Positions 12,101 through 24,100 of a DNA stretch of 64,000 bases are shown here, piece by piece. The stretch comes from Ceratotherium simum simum (Eukaryota > Chordata > Mammalia > Perissodactyla > Rhinocerotidae). Every line of letters starts with the position of its first letter. The first letter of the stretch is position 1. The position numbers and the translations under genes are program-made. The notes below the pieces were generated by a model. It had not been told where the DNA came from, did not search any database, and was given only the letters and a program-made list of their open reading frames with translations. The DNA is taken from NCBI RefSeq assembly GCF_000283155.1, contig NW_004454225.1:448701-512700 (forward strand). Direction: 5' to 3'.

Positions 12101-15100
12101 CAGGTATCCCAGGATTCCAGGGTCCTGATGCCAAATAATTCGGGGTGGCCACTCCAAGGAGGGAAGCTCTCAGTCAAGAGCAAGATCCTTCCCACAGGAG
12201 AGTCTGCAGTCCACGGTGCCCAGCATGGGGTCCAGTCTGCTGGTAGGTGCTGAAGGCTTTCTGCAGGGATGGTGTGGGAGGGGCCTGGCCTTCGGGTAAA
12301 AGTGTGGAAGGTCCCCGTTCCATGTCTGCAGATGCTTCTGCCAGGTGGCAACTGGAGAGGGAGGAGCTCACCATGGTGGTGATGAGGTCAAAGATGCTCA
12401 CTTATCCAGTCCGATGGCCTTCAAGTCAGAGATGGGTGCAGGATAGGGTTATTGGCACCTCTGCTCAGCTTCTGACTCCAGGGCCTGCCTCAAAGGGGAC
12501 CCCAAGAAGGGGTCAGAGTGCCAGCAACGAGCACGGAGGGTGCTCCTGGCCAGGCTTAAGATGAGGTCTTGTTGGCTGGACAGTCCCATCCAGAGTAACA
12601 CTGTCCCACAGAACCTTCTGTGATGATGGAAATGCTCCCGTTTGCCTTGCTGCGTATGGTAGCCACTAGCCGGGCACTTGTGGCCCCTGAGAACTTGAAA
12701 CGTGGCGAGTGCGACTGAGTAACTACATTTTCAGCTTTGATTAATTTGACTTAATTAAAAATTAAGCCACAGGTAGCCAGTGGCTACCATGTTGGATGAC
12801 GCAGGCCTAGACAATGCAAAACCCACCAAAGAACTACACTCTGGGGTGACTTTCCTCCCAGATGAGCGAGTGTCCAGAGCCTGAATGCCCTGAGCAATGG
12901 CCTGTGACGAGAAGAGATGGCCTGCGGCCTTGGCCACACTCCTAGCCAGAAGGTCTGGGTGAGAGGTGTCCCACTGCCCATCTCCACTCCTGGGGCCCCT
13001 CGGCCTGTGGAACACCCATTCTCTGCCTGATCTCTGTGCTACCTTAAGGAACAGTACCAGGCCACTATCTGAGACCCGGAAAGAAGAGGGACACAAGACC
13101 AAGTGCTGACCCCAGTGTCCAAGAGGACAAGGCCTTGGTCCTGTTCATCTGGCAGAGCACGCAGAGGGCACCCGCCACGCAAGGAGAGGCATACCAGGAT
13201 GAAGCGCAGGACAGGTAGGGGCGTTTAATAAGTTCAGGTTCAATACAGAGACCACACATGGGGTCTGGCTGAAGCTGCTTCTGGCGCCGTGCCCACCAGA
13301 CCCCTCCAGGGCAGTGACCATCATCCCTCCTTCAGGCTCTGTTCATCAGGCAGCTGATGCATCCCCAAGAATCCCAGGCAGCTGATTCATCCCCATGAAT
13401 TTCGCAGCAGGGCCTTCTCCGCCATGCCCTCTTCCACTGCACCCCCAACATGCCCAAGGATGCCTCTTCAGGCCTGGCCCCGACGGGCACTGGCACACCT
13501 GGTGACATCAGAACTGGGGCCCCAGAGTCCAGACCACAGGCCAGTAGTTTGTGGGGGGCAACTCCTCCACCTCCTCCACGGGCCTATCTGGAGGGCCCTG
13601 GGTGCCCAGAGGCGCCAGGCACCTGGAAGGGACAGATAGCACAGCAGAGGCTTAGTCTTCTGTGCTCACCCAGCCAAGTGGTAAATCTTGGAAAGGCCAG
13701 GCCTTGGAGGATCCTTACCAGTATGTGAGTGGGTACGTGGGCCCAGCACAGGGACAGGGGCGGGGGCAGGGCAGTGTAATAGCTTCGCTGTCTCGGTGCT
13801 GAGCCTGGCTCGAGGAAGCCCCCTTTTCCAGAAGAGATGTGAAACAAGACACACAATTTCACGGGTTCCGGAGTTCCAGGCAAGCTGACGCACGCTTCTC
13901 CCCACCCCACCCCCCACGACTCTCACAACAAGACAGAACAGTCGCCTAGTAAGACCCAGGGGTCCCATGACCAGGAAGAAAGAAATGACAATGAATGGGT
14001 CCAGGCTGGCGAAAGGGGCCACAGGGAAGGTGGCTGCCTGGGATGTGCAGAACAACAACAGCAGGATGGTGTAGACAGCGATCAAGACCGCGCCGGGGCC
14101 CGCCAGCGCCATCCAGGCCCTGCTGCAGGCGCCCAGGAAGGACTCGAGGCCCAGCCAGGTCCTCCTGGGTCTGATGGGAGGCGGTGCTCTGCCCGGGCCC
14201 TGCTGACCGCAGCGGCACATGCCACCAACACTCGTGAGGCCAAAGCGGAGGGAGCGCAGGGGCTCTGGGACCCCAGTGAGGTCGCTTGCACTGTCCAGTT
14301 CATAGCTCCCACTTTTCGGGAGCCCCACCGACCACAGAGTCACCCTGGCCTCCTGAGTGAGGGCCTTCCCCGTCCAGTACCCCAAGCCCGCCTCAGCCTC
14401 CAGGGGACTCACGAATTTGAGCATGTTCCAGTCGAAGACGTAGTCATAGGAGAAGCCCTGCCGGTGGAAGAGGTTGCGGAACAGCTGGCGCAGGTAGGAG
14501 TAGTCGGGCTTGTCGTCAAACCGCAGGGAGCGGCAGAAGTTGAGGTATGTTGAGAACTCAGCTGGTGGGGGTTACGGGGGACAGAAGAGGCCACTGTGAG
14601 GCCCACGTTCTCAGGGCCCCCAGCAGCCAGCGCTGTCCTACCCACCCACTGTCCCTACAAACACTTTCAATCTAAGAGGAGGCAGGATGAAGACAGAAGA
14701 GAACTATGGTCTTCCCCATGGTGACAAAACCCTAACCTGCCCATGAGCAGAGCCTCTGAAGACTTGACAAGAACAACCAAAGACCTGTGAACAAAGGGCA
14801 AGGGTCCTCTTTCAGTAAGCTGGCACTGCAGGACCCTAGTTTACAGCTCTTCACCTGCTCCTGCCAAGCATTCTGGGGATCATGGAGATGGCAGATCAAT
14901 AGCTGTCATAAATCCAAAGGAAGGCCAAGAGCCTGACGGAACTCCCAACATGACCTAAGCCACAGGAGGAAAACTTCCATTTTCTCCTCCAAAAAGTAAG
15001 GGCGGGAGAGGGCCCTTGTGAGATAACAGAAAATATATATATTGGCCTCTGCCCCAGTCCTGGCACAGAGCTGCTACTCTCTAAGTGACAAGAGCATCTC

Positions 15101-18100
15101 TTGTTCTAATATTTGGTCTTTGATGCCATCCTTGACACAAACCCCTAAAACCCTTGTAAATTTCTAAGTGATAAGAACACTGGGAGCATCTTTTGTCCTA
15201 ATGAGGCAACCCTGGGTGGGCTCCTGGACGGGGGCTGGTCACCCAAGAGAGACCAAGCCATGATTAGAAACTTGGCATTTTCAACCCTCCTCCACTTCTC
15301 TAGTGGGGGGACAGGGGCTAGAATGGAGTTAATGTTGGCTCACGCCTATGTGATGAAGCATCCATAACAATCCCAATAGTATCGGGTTCGGAGAGCTTCT
15401 AGGCTGGTGAACATATCCACACGGGGAGGGTGACACACCCCAATTCCACAGGGACAGACGGGACAGACGCTCCTGCACTCGGGACCCTCCCAGACCTCAC
15501 CCTATTCATCTCTTCATCTGGCTGTTGATCTGCATCCTTTATCATACCCTTTAATAAACTGGTCAACCTAAGTGCTTCCCTGAGTGAGCCGCTCTAGCAA
15601 ATCAATCAAACCAGGGCGGGGTGTCATGGGATCCTGATTTATAGGCAATCAGTCAGAGCACAGGTAGCAACCTGGACTTGCGATTGTTGTCTCTAGTGGG
15701 GTGACAATGTCTTGGACTGAGCCGTAACCTGTGGGATCTGAGGCTATCTTTAGGTAAACAGTGTCAGAATTCAGTTAAATTGTAGGACACCCAGCTCGTG
15801 TCACAGAGAATTGCTCAGTGGGGGGGGACCCCCACACATTTGGTGACCAGAAGTGTCAGAAGTGAAGTGTTCTGTGTGAGGAGTAAAGGAGACTCGGAGG
15901 AGGAGGAAGGACTCGAGTTCTTTCTAATACTCGGTGTCTAACAGCCAGGCCTCCCAGCTATGCCGGAGCAGCAACAGAGAGCCCGTGATGAACGTTCTGG
16001 CACCAGGGGCAGTGGTAGCCCAGTACGGGCTCTGTGTGGCCTCATCTTCCCCTCAGAAAGCGCCTCAGGGACCCCCAGGCTAACAACCTCCCCCCACTGG
16101 ACTACTCACAGGGGTAGCCTTTGCAGAGGACCTCGATGGGTGTCGACATCTTCTTCTCGCTGATCCGCTCGTACTTCTGGCGCTTGGTGGCTGCTTTGAG
16201 GCCCTGCCAGGGCAGGGAGCCCAGGTTGAAGTACATGAGCACGTAGCCCAGACTCTCCAGGTCATCTCGACGGCTTTGCTCTGCAGAGTCAAGGACAAGG
16301 TGAGGGGCAGGGTCCACTCAGCCTCCTGGACACTGGGGGCCAGGACCCCTCCTCCAGGACCTGCTTCTGACTAAGGGGAACAACCTGCCCTGTGCACCCA
16401 GCACAATGCACCCCTTTATCACACGCCGGCTTGCTGTAACCTGGTCACAAGCAGGCACTGTTTTTACCCACTTCTACAGAGGAGGGGGCTGAGGCTTTTT
16501 CATCTCAATCTGGACCTAGTCTTTCCAGCACAGGCACTTATTCATTCAACAGCTGTGTTGCAGGCACCCGGGTGCCTCCCTGCCTGGCCCACCCTGTGGA
16601 GAGGGCACAAGTTGTGGCATCGGACAGGGCTGGGGTCACATCTGTCTTTGGCACCTGCTAAGCTGCACGACCTTAAGCAACCTGTGTTACACCTGTGAGC
16701 CTGTGTTTCCCATCCTGTAAAAACGGGAAACCATCCCCACCCAGCCCTACAAGGCTGCTGTGGGGATGAAGTACGGCCTGAGACGGGGCTCGGCACACTG
16801 AAACTCTGCTTGTGAAGGGGAAGACCTGACTTTGTGGCAAGTCGGGGGAATAAATCCGGGCTGCAGAAAGCCAGGGTCCCGGCCAGCAGCCTGGGGGTGC
16901 GCTCTGCTCCAAGCCTGGCTCCCTCACCGATGCCCAGGTGGGTGTTGATGGAGGCGTAGCGGGCAGTGCCAGTCAAGTTCTTGTTTTCCCGGTAGGGGAT
17001 GTGCTGGTGGGTGCGGGCGTCCCGGTACTTCTTGGCCAGGCCGAAGTCAATGATGTACACCAGGTTGCCCTTCTTCCCCAGCCCCATGAGGAAGTTGTCC
17101 GGCTTGACGTCCCGGTGTATGAAGTTCTTGGAGTGGATGTACTCAATGCGGCTGATCTGGGGCAGGGGTGGGGACAACAAGTCATTCAGCAAGCACTCCA
17201 CAGAGGGGCCTTCCCAAGTGCTCTGGGCCAGGCACTGGACTGGGGGCTGAGGGCTGGGGCCATAAGATGTGCCTGCAATTATGTAAGATGATTTCAAGGA
17301 GCAGGTCAAGGAAAGCTTCTTGGAGGAAGTGACGTTACAGAGGAACTCTGAAGGAGTTCACCAAGTTTGCTATGAGACAGGGAAAGAGAGCATGGTAGGA
17401 AAGCTAATGGCAAGATCTAGAAATAAAGCCCAGAAAGGCAAGATCTAGAAATGATGTCATGTCTGCCTGGCTCTACACTCTCATAGGACTTGGGGAGCTG
17501 GAGTCAGAGAGGCATTTCCAAGGCTGTTCTGGCAACCAGACTTGGGGGGAGGGGAGAGGAGGGAGCACCAAGGAGGTCTAAACTTGGCAGGTGCAATAGA
17601 GACGGAGCACACAAGACAGGATTCGTCCCCTGGCTTCCAGAGACACCAAAGTCAGGCAGACACACAGGCCCTTCTCCTCCTTTAAACCATTTGTTAAAAA
17701 CTTAAACTAACATATATGCATACAATATGTCCTCTGGCAGGTCAGTTCCCAATCTGGGCCCCAGGCTTCTGTAAATCGAAGGCTTCGTTTGGATGGCTGA
17801 GTATTTCTGAAACCTTGTTTGGATCTCACATCCTGTGAGAATCTGAAGACCCTCCTCTGCACACACACAGCCTAAAACTGCAGGATGCTGCAGACTTTCT
17901 GCAGGCCAGCCACAGACCCAGACCCCTGGGCAACAAGATCTCCATGTACCATTCCAGGCCTAAAATTCTATGCTTTCAAATTTTTCAAGTTTTCCTCCTT
18001 GAGTTTATACAGGGCTTTAGGAACTCAGGATTGCTCCTCAGTGGGCACCTGCTCTGGTCCGGGCACTGCGTGGCATCCCAGTCGATCCCACATCAACCAG

Positions 18101-21100
18101 GAAAGGGGAGACTCTCACTTGAGGCGACTGAGGCTCAGAGAGCTCACCTAAGGTCACCACACTGGGACAGGACCCAGGTCTGTGTGATCAGAGCCTTTAA
18201 AATCCCAGAGGGCAGAGTCCCAGGCCCTATTGGGGAAGCCCAACCCAGCAGGTCTGGAGTTGGGCCTGGGAATCTGCATTTAACCCCCTTCCCCCATTCT
18301 ACAGCTGACAGTCAAAGTGCCCTGGTCCTGGTCCAGGAACCTAGCCTGTCCTATGTCCTTGTCACTGATTCCTGCTCCAGCATCCTCCAGAGGCAGCAGG
18401 CAGGGCTGGTACCCTGTGCCCACTGGCACGATGGGGAAGCAGAGGTTGGAAGGGAAGCCACGAGCCTCAGGGCCCACAGTCCCCCGGCTGGCGGGGTGGG
18501 TATGTGGGGGACTCACCATCTGGTCGGCCAGGAGCAGCACTGTCTTGAGGCTGAACTTGCGGGAGCAGAAGTTGAAGAGGTCCTCAAGGCTGGGCCCCAG
18601 TAGCTCCATGACCATCACGTTGTAGTCGCCCTCGGCCCCACACCACTTGATGGACGGGATGCCCACTGCCGGCCGGGAAGCGGGGCTGTCAGGGACTGTC
18701 CCGCCAGACCCTAGAGCAGCCCCAGACCCGCCCCTCCCCAGCACGCACGCATGCACAGAGCCCCTCAGGCTCCCCGCCCCTCCCGCCGGGCCCCTCCGGC
18801 CCTCACCTCCCCCCTGCATCATCTTGTAGAACTTGCTCTCGATGTGCAGCTGCGGGTGCTTCGTTTTCACACACTCGAGCTTGATGGCGACCTCCTCACC
18901 AGAGGCGATGTTGGCACCTGCCAGGGCCAGGGGAAGCAAGGGACCAGGGTCACCCTTGGCCAGGCGGGCAGCCCCAGGCTGGGGCCCACTTGGTGTCTGC
19001 CCTGAGCATCTCAGTGCCCCTCGGGGGAGGCTGGAAAGGCGGCCGAGGGCCCCGCGTCATATCCAGGGGAAGCGGAGGGGGCTTCGGGACAGGGCAGCAC
19101 CCACCTAGCCTAGGCAGGAGCGGAGAGCCAGCACTGCGGCCTGTGCAAGGGGGAGGAGTGAGGCCAGTGGACGGTTCAGAGAACCACAGGCCAGACGTGA
19201 GGGGACTGGGCAGGGCCACAAAAGGCTCCCAGACCAGTAAGGGGAACTTTGTCCTGGAGAGTGGGAACCACCAAGCAGGAGAGAGCTGATGTCAGTGGGG
19301 TATCGGTCTGCAGAAGAGAGAATGGGGCAGGGCAAGGCCCTGTCTCAAGAAGTCAGAAGAAAGACCCAACTCCAAACTGCGCCTTGCCTCAGTTTCCCCA
19401 GCTATAATGATGGGAGGGCCGAGTTGGAGGGCTGGGGGCTGGGCTGAGAGGGCATCTCCCTCTCGTGGCCAGACTGTAGCTGCAGTAATTACAACAGTGT
19501 GGTCTCAGCACACCAACAGACAAGACAGAAAACTGAGGGGAGGACACGCCACTGGAAGAATCTGGGAGAGGAAAAAGCTGGCACCTCAAATCAGGGGGAA
19601 AGATGGGGCTACGCAATAAACGTCCCCAGAACAACTCGCTAGCCACCTGAGAAAAGACACCACCGACACCACACCAGGAGAATTTCCAAGTGGAGTCAAA
19701 GTTTGCATGAAAAAAAAAAAAATAAAAGATGGGGTGTAAGTTGGCACATCCACTTTGGAAACCAGGTTGGCATTTACCTGGTAAAGCTGAGCACACACAA
19801 ACCCTTGGCCATCAAGTCCACTCCCAAGGATACGCCCTTCAGAAACACCAGCACCAGGGGGACAGGACAAGAACGTACAGAGCAACAAACGAACCAAACG
19901 TCCCACAGAACAGCTACACGGTGACACAGAGGAACAGCACAGGGCAGTGCAGAGGAACGGACAACAGCTGCAGGCAGCAGCCGGATGGCTCCCGGCATCT
20001 CACCACTGAGCACAGGAGAGCAAGGAGCAGCTCCATGCACAAGAGCCAAAAGGCGGAGACAATCCAAATGTCCATCAACCGATGCGTGGATACACAACGT
20101 GTCTATCCACGCAGCGGGTTTTTAGTCAGCCACGAAAAAGAGTGAAGTACTGATACGTGACGCCACATCGATGAACCTTAAAAACACGTGAAGTGAATAA
20201 GCCAGACACAAAAGGACAAATATCGCATGATTCCAGTATATGAAATGTCCAGAATAGGTAAATCCATGGAGACAGAAAGTAGACTGGTGGTTGCCAAGGG
20301 CTGGAGGAAGGGGGAAATGGGCCATGCCTGCTTAATGGGTATAGGGATTTCTTTTGGGGTGATGAAAATATTTTAGAAATAGATAGGGATGGTGGTTGCA
20401 CAGCATTGTGAATGTACTAAATGCTACTGAATCGTGTACTTTAAAAAAGTGGTTAATTTTATGTTAAGTAAATTTCATCTCAATTTTTTAAAAAAAGAGG
20501 AAGGAAGAGACAGAGGAACACAAGCACAGTTCCACTCATCTCAATTTCAAAACATGCAACACTAAAATGTATGTAGTTTAGGGATGTAAACATGTGCTAA
20601 AACTCTAACAAACGGGAATAATCTAAAATGTCAGACAGTGGTTACCTCTGTGAGGGGAAAGCAGGGGAGGGGACCAGGAGCGGACCAGGGCCTTCAAGGT
20701 GACAGGTGTGTCCTCCAGCTGGCTGGGTGGGAAGGGTGCCTCATACCACGAACATATTTTATATGTATTCTTTTGTATCTACTCAGCATTTAATAAAAAA
20801 TAAAACAACAAAATATTAGAAGAAAAGAAGGGAGAACTGCCTTTAAACTTTGGGGTCGGCAAGGCTTTTTATCCCTGAGTTAAAATCCAGAAACCATTAA
20901 AGAAACAAAATGGCTCCCTCCCCTCCAAAAAAGGAATTCTTCTCCACGGCAAAAACACGAGGAACAAAGTCCTAAGAAATACACACTTGTTCTTTTATCA
21001 GCGGCCAAAAGTTAATATGGCTAATAGATAACAAACTCCTACACATCAGTAGGAAAAAGACCAAAGACTCATAGGAAAGGAGGTAAAGGATTCGGACAGA

Positions 21101-24100
21101 CACTTTGCAGACAGAGAAATCACTAATATAAAAATGGCTCACTCATATGAAAAGATGCTCAACCTCCTTGTAAGAGAAATGCAAATTAAAATTATCCTGA
21201 AAGACCATTTTCCACCTACGGCTGGCCAAAGTCCCACAAGAAGAGAACACGCGTTGTCTGTGGGCAGGGCTGAGGGGCAGTGGGCACGCCCAGCCAGGCG
21301 GTCCAGGTGTGAACGGGTGAATCCCTGCGGGAGGGCGATCTGGCACCACCCAGCTCCACTTCGGGAGCTTACCGACACCCCTGCATGGTGCAGAACAAGG
21401 CGCGGACCAGGCTGTCTGCTGTGGCTGTTTGCAACAGCAAAAGCTTGAAAACAACCCAAATGTCCATCATTTCGGTGGCTGGTTAAATAAAGAAGGGCCC
21501 ATCCATAAAATGGAACACAATGGAAAAAGAATGAGGAAGCTCTCTGTGCAGAAGTGGAAAGATCTCAAAGACAGAGGAAGTGAAAAAGTAAAGCACAGAA
21601 CAGTATGCATTCTATGGTCTCTTTTCAGTTAAAAGAAAAAAAGGTGGGGAAATAATATGTATCTGTTTGGTTGTATCTGCATAAGTAAACACTGAAAAGA
21701 AACATGAGGAACCAGTAAAGACTGGCGGAGGGGGGATCGAGGTGGATCAGATGGAGACGGGAGGAGGACATTTCACTGGATACCATGTTATGTGTTGTCA
21801 TTTTTTTCCAACATCTTTGTTGAGATGTAATTCACATACTATACAATTATCCCTTTAAAGTGTAAAATTCAGTGGTTTTTAGTTTGTGCCACCAACACCA
21901 CGATCAATTTTAGAACATTCTCACCATCCCCAACACACCTGTACCCCTTAGTAGTCACTCCTCCTTGCCCCTCAACCCCACAGCTCTGGGCAACCACAAA
22001 TCTACTTCCTGTCTCTATGGATGTGCCTATTCTGGATATTTCATATAAATGGAATCACAGAATATGTGATCTTTTGTGCTGGGCTTCTTTCACTTTGCAT
22101 GTTTTCGTGTTTCAGTTTTGGGGTTTGCATATTTTCATTTTTGAATCACATAAAATAAAATTAAAATTAAAAAAAATTGATCACCAAAGGCAGTGAGCAC
22201 TGGGAGAAAGTGCTCTGCAAACTGTAAAGTGCTTTTGACACATCAACACTCATCACCACAGAGAGTCGCACACCTTTCTGGGGCACAGTGAGGATGTGGC
22301 ACAGGAGGGGAGTCAGAGCTCCCTGGAGCCTGCCAGCCAGGCCCCACCTCCCCGCCTGCACAAGAGCAGGAGATGCAGTGGTGAGGAGTGGGCTCCAGAG
22401 CCCAAATTCTGATTCTGCCACCTCCTAACCGGGGACCTTGGGTAAGTCACTGTACCACTCTGTGCCCCAGGCACCCCATCTGCAAACCAAGGATGACAGT
22501 ACGTAGCTCATTAGGTTGTTCTGAGGTGTAAACAGGCTCAGAAGAGTGCCAGGCACACAGTTAAGTGTCGAAAAATGCTAGGTATGGTAAGTACGGGCCC
22601 CTGGGCTTCAGAGATGAGCCGCAGTGTGCCGACCATGTGCAGGCTAGCGGGAGGAGAGGCTGCAAGGGCTCCTGATGTGTGAGCAGGCCTGTGCCAGGCA
22701 GACAGTGGTCACAGCATGTGCAAAGGCCCGATGAGAGTGGGTGCAGCGGTTTGGTGCAGCTGGAGCTCGAGACAGCGGAAGACGACAGTGGACGAGGTGA
22801 GCAAAGGCGAGATCAGAAGGGCCTCAAATGCGGAGCTAGGATCCTGGCCGTGAGCCTGAGACGCCAGGGACAGATGTCTCATTATGGGGTTTCTCAGCCG
22901 CCGCACTACTCACGTTTGGGACCCAACAATTCTTTGTTGGGGGGGCTGCCCTGTTTGTGGGGGCTGCCCTGTGAATTTTAGGGTATTTTGCAGCATCCCT
23001 GACCTCTACCCACTAGCTGCCAGTAGTATACGCCCCTTCCCCAAGTTGAAACAACTAAAAATGTCTCCAGACTGTGCCAAATGTCCCCTGGGGGACAAAA
23101 TCCGGCCCTCTCTCCCCTCGCTGAGACCCACTTGTGTATCAGAAAGACTGGACAGGACTTGAGGGGGAGAGAGACACCCGGAAGGAGGCTGCTGCCACTG
23201 TCCAGACAAGAGCTGACGGTGGCTCCAGCTGGCTGGGGGCAGAGACCCAGCGACACTTGGAGGCAGGGCCTGCAGCACTGATGATTCAGCAGGTGTGTGC
23301 AGGGAGGGGCGGGCCTGGGGAGAACGCCCTTCCTCGAGTTGAGGCGGCGGAGGGCAGAAGGAGCCCTTTAGCCCCTTGAACTCTTACCCTATCCTGCAAA
23401 TACTACTGTATTTCCCGCAGATACTACTGTTTGTATCTCTGTTTGACATGTAGAAACTGAGACACCAAAGGTCAATGACTAAGTGCCACACAATTTCCCA
23501 GGGACACGGACGTAAAGTAGTTAGGCAGTCTTCTGACCCACACTGAGTGCAGAATGCTGCCACAGCTGCCTCCCCCAATGGGTCCCACCACCACCAGACC
23601 CCTTTGCTGCCTCTGAATTCTATCAGGAAGCTGCCAGTCTTCTCTCTGATCTCCCTTAATTCTCCAACTACTGAGCTGAGACTCAGAGAGGTTAAGTAAC
23701 TGGCCCGAGGTCACACAGAACTGCCTGGGGCAGAGCCAGGATTTGAAACTTAGGACCCAAAGCCCCTGCTTTTTTCTCTATTCCAATTCCCTAGCATCTC
23801 ATTCACTCAATCAACAGACAATGACCCCTGGACCAGGTGAGGCATCCCTGCCCTGGAGGAGCTCAGCTCACCTTCAGTGGGAGCAATAAAGGATACTCTG
23901 ACTAAGTGACAAGTGTCAGGGCAGGGAGGGTGGAGGGGGGCCCATCAGTTAGATACAGTGGTCCTACAGGGGGACGGCCAGTCTGGAAAACAAACTGGGA
24001 CAGAGAGAAGGGCTTGGATCTGGCCAGCCCTAGAGGGTCTGGGACCCTGGGAAGTTCTAGGAGGGAGGGGGGTGACCAACCTCACACAGGGGCTCACTCC

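Noticed and set aside
16102..16317. Premature stop after GYP suggesting a kinase pseudogene
   Set aside because: The stop lies in the intron after a good donor. Splicing restores the frame, and all nine coding exons join without damage.
16542..17309. 255-codon frame as a separate kinase fragment
   Set aside because: It is CSNK1E exon 5 read through both flanking introns.
19700..21790. Coding L1 ORF2
   Set aside because: Only 3' ends remain and all frames are interrupted.
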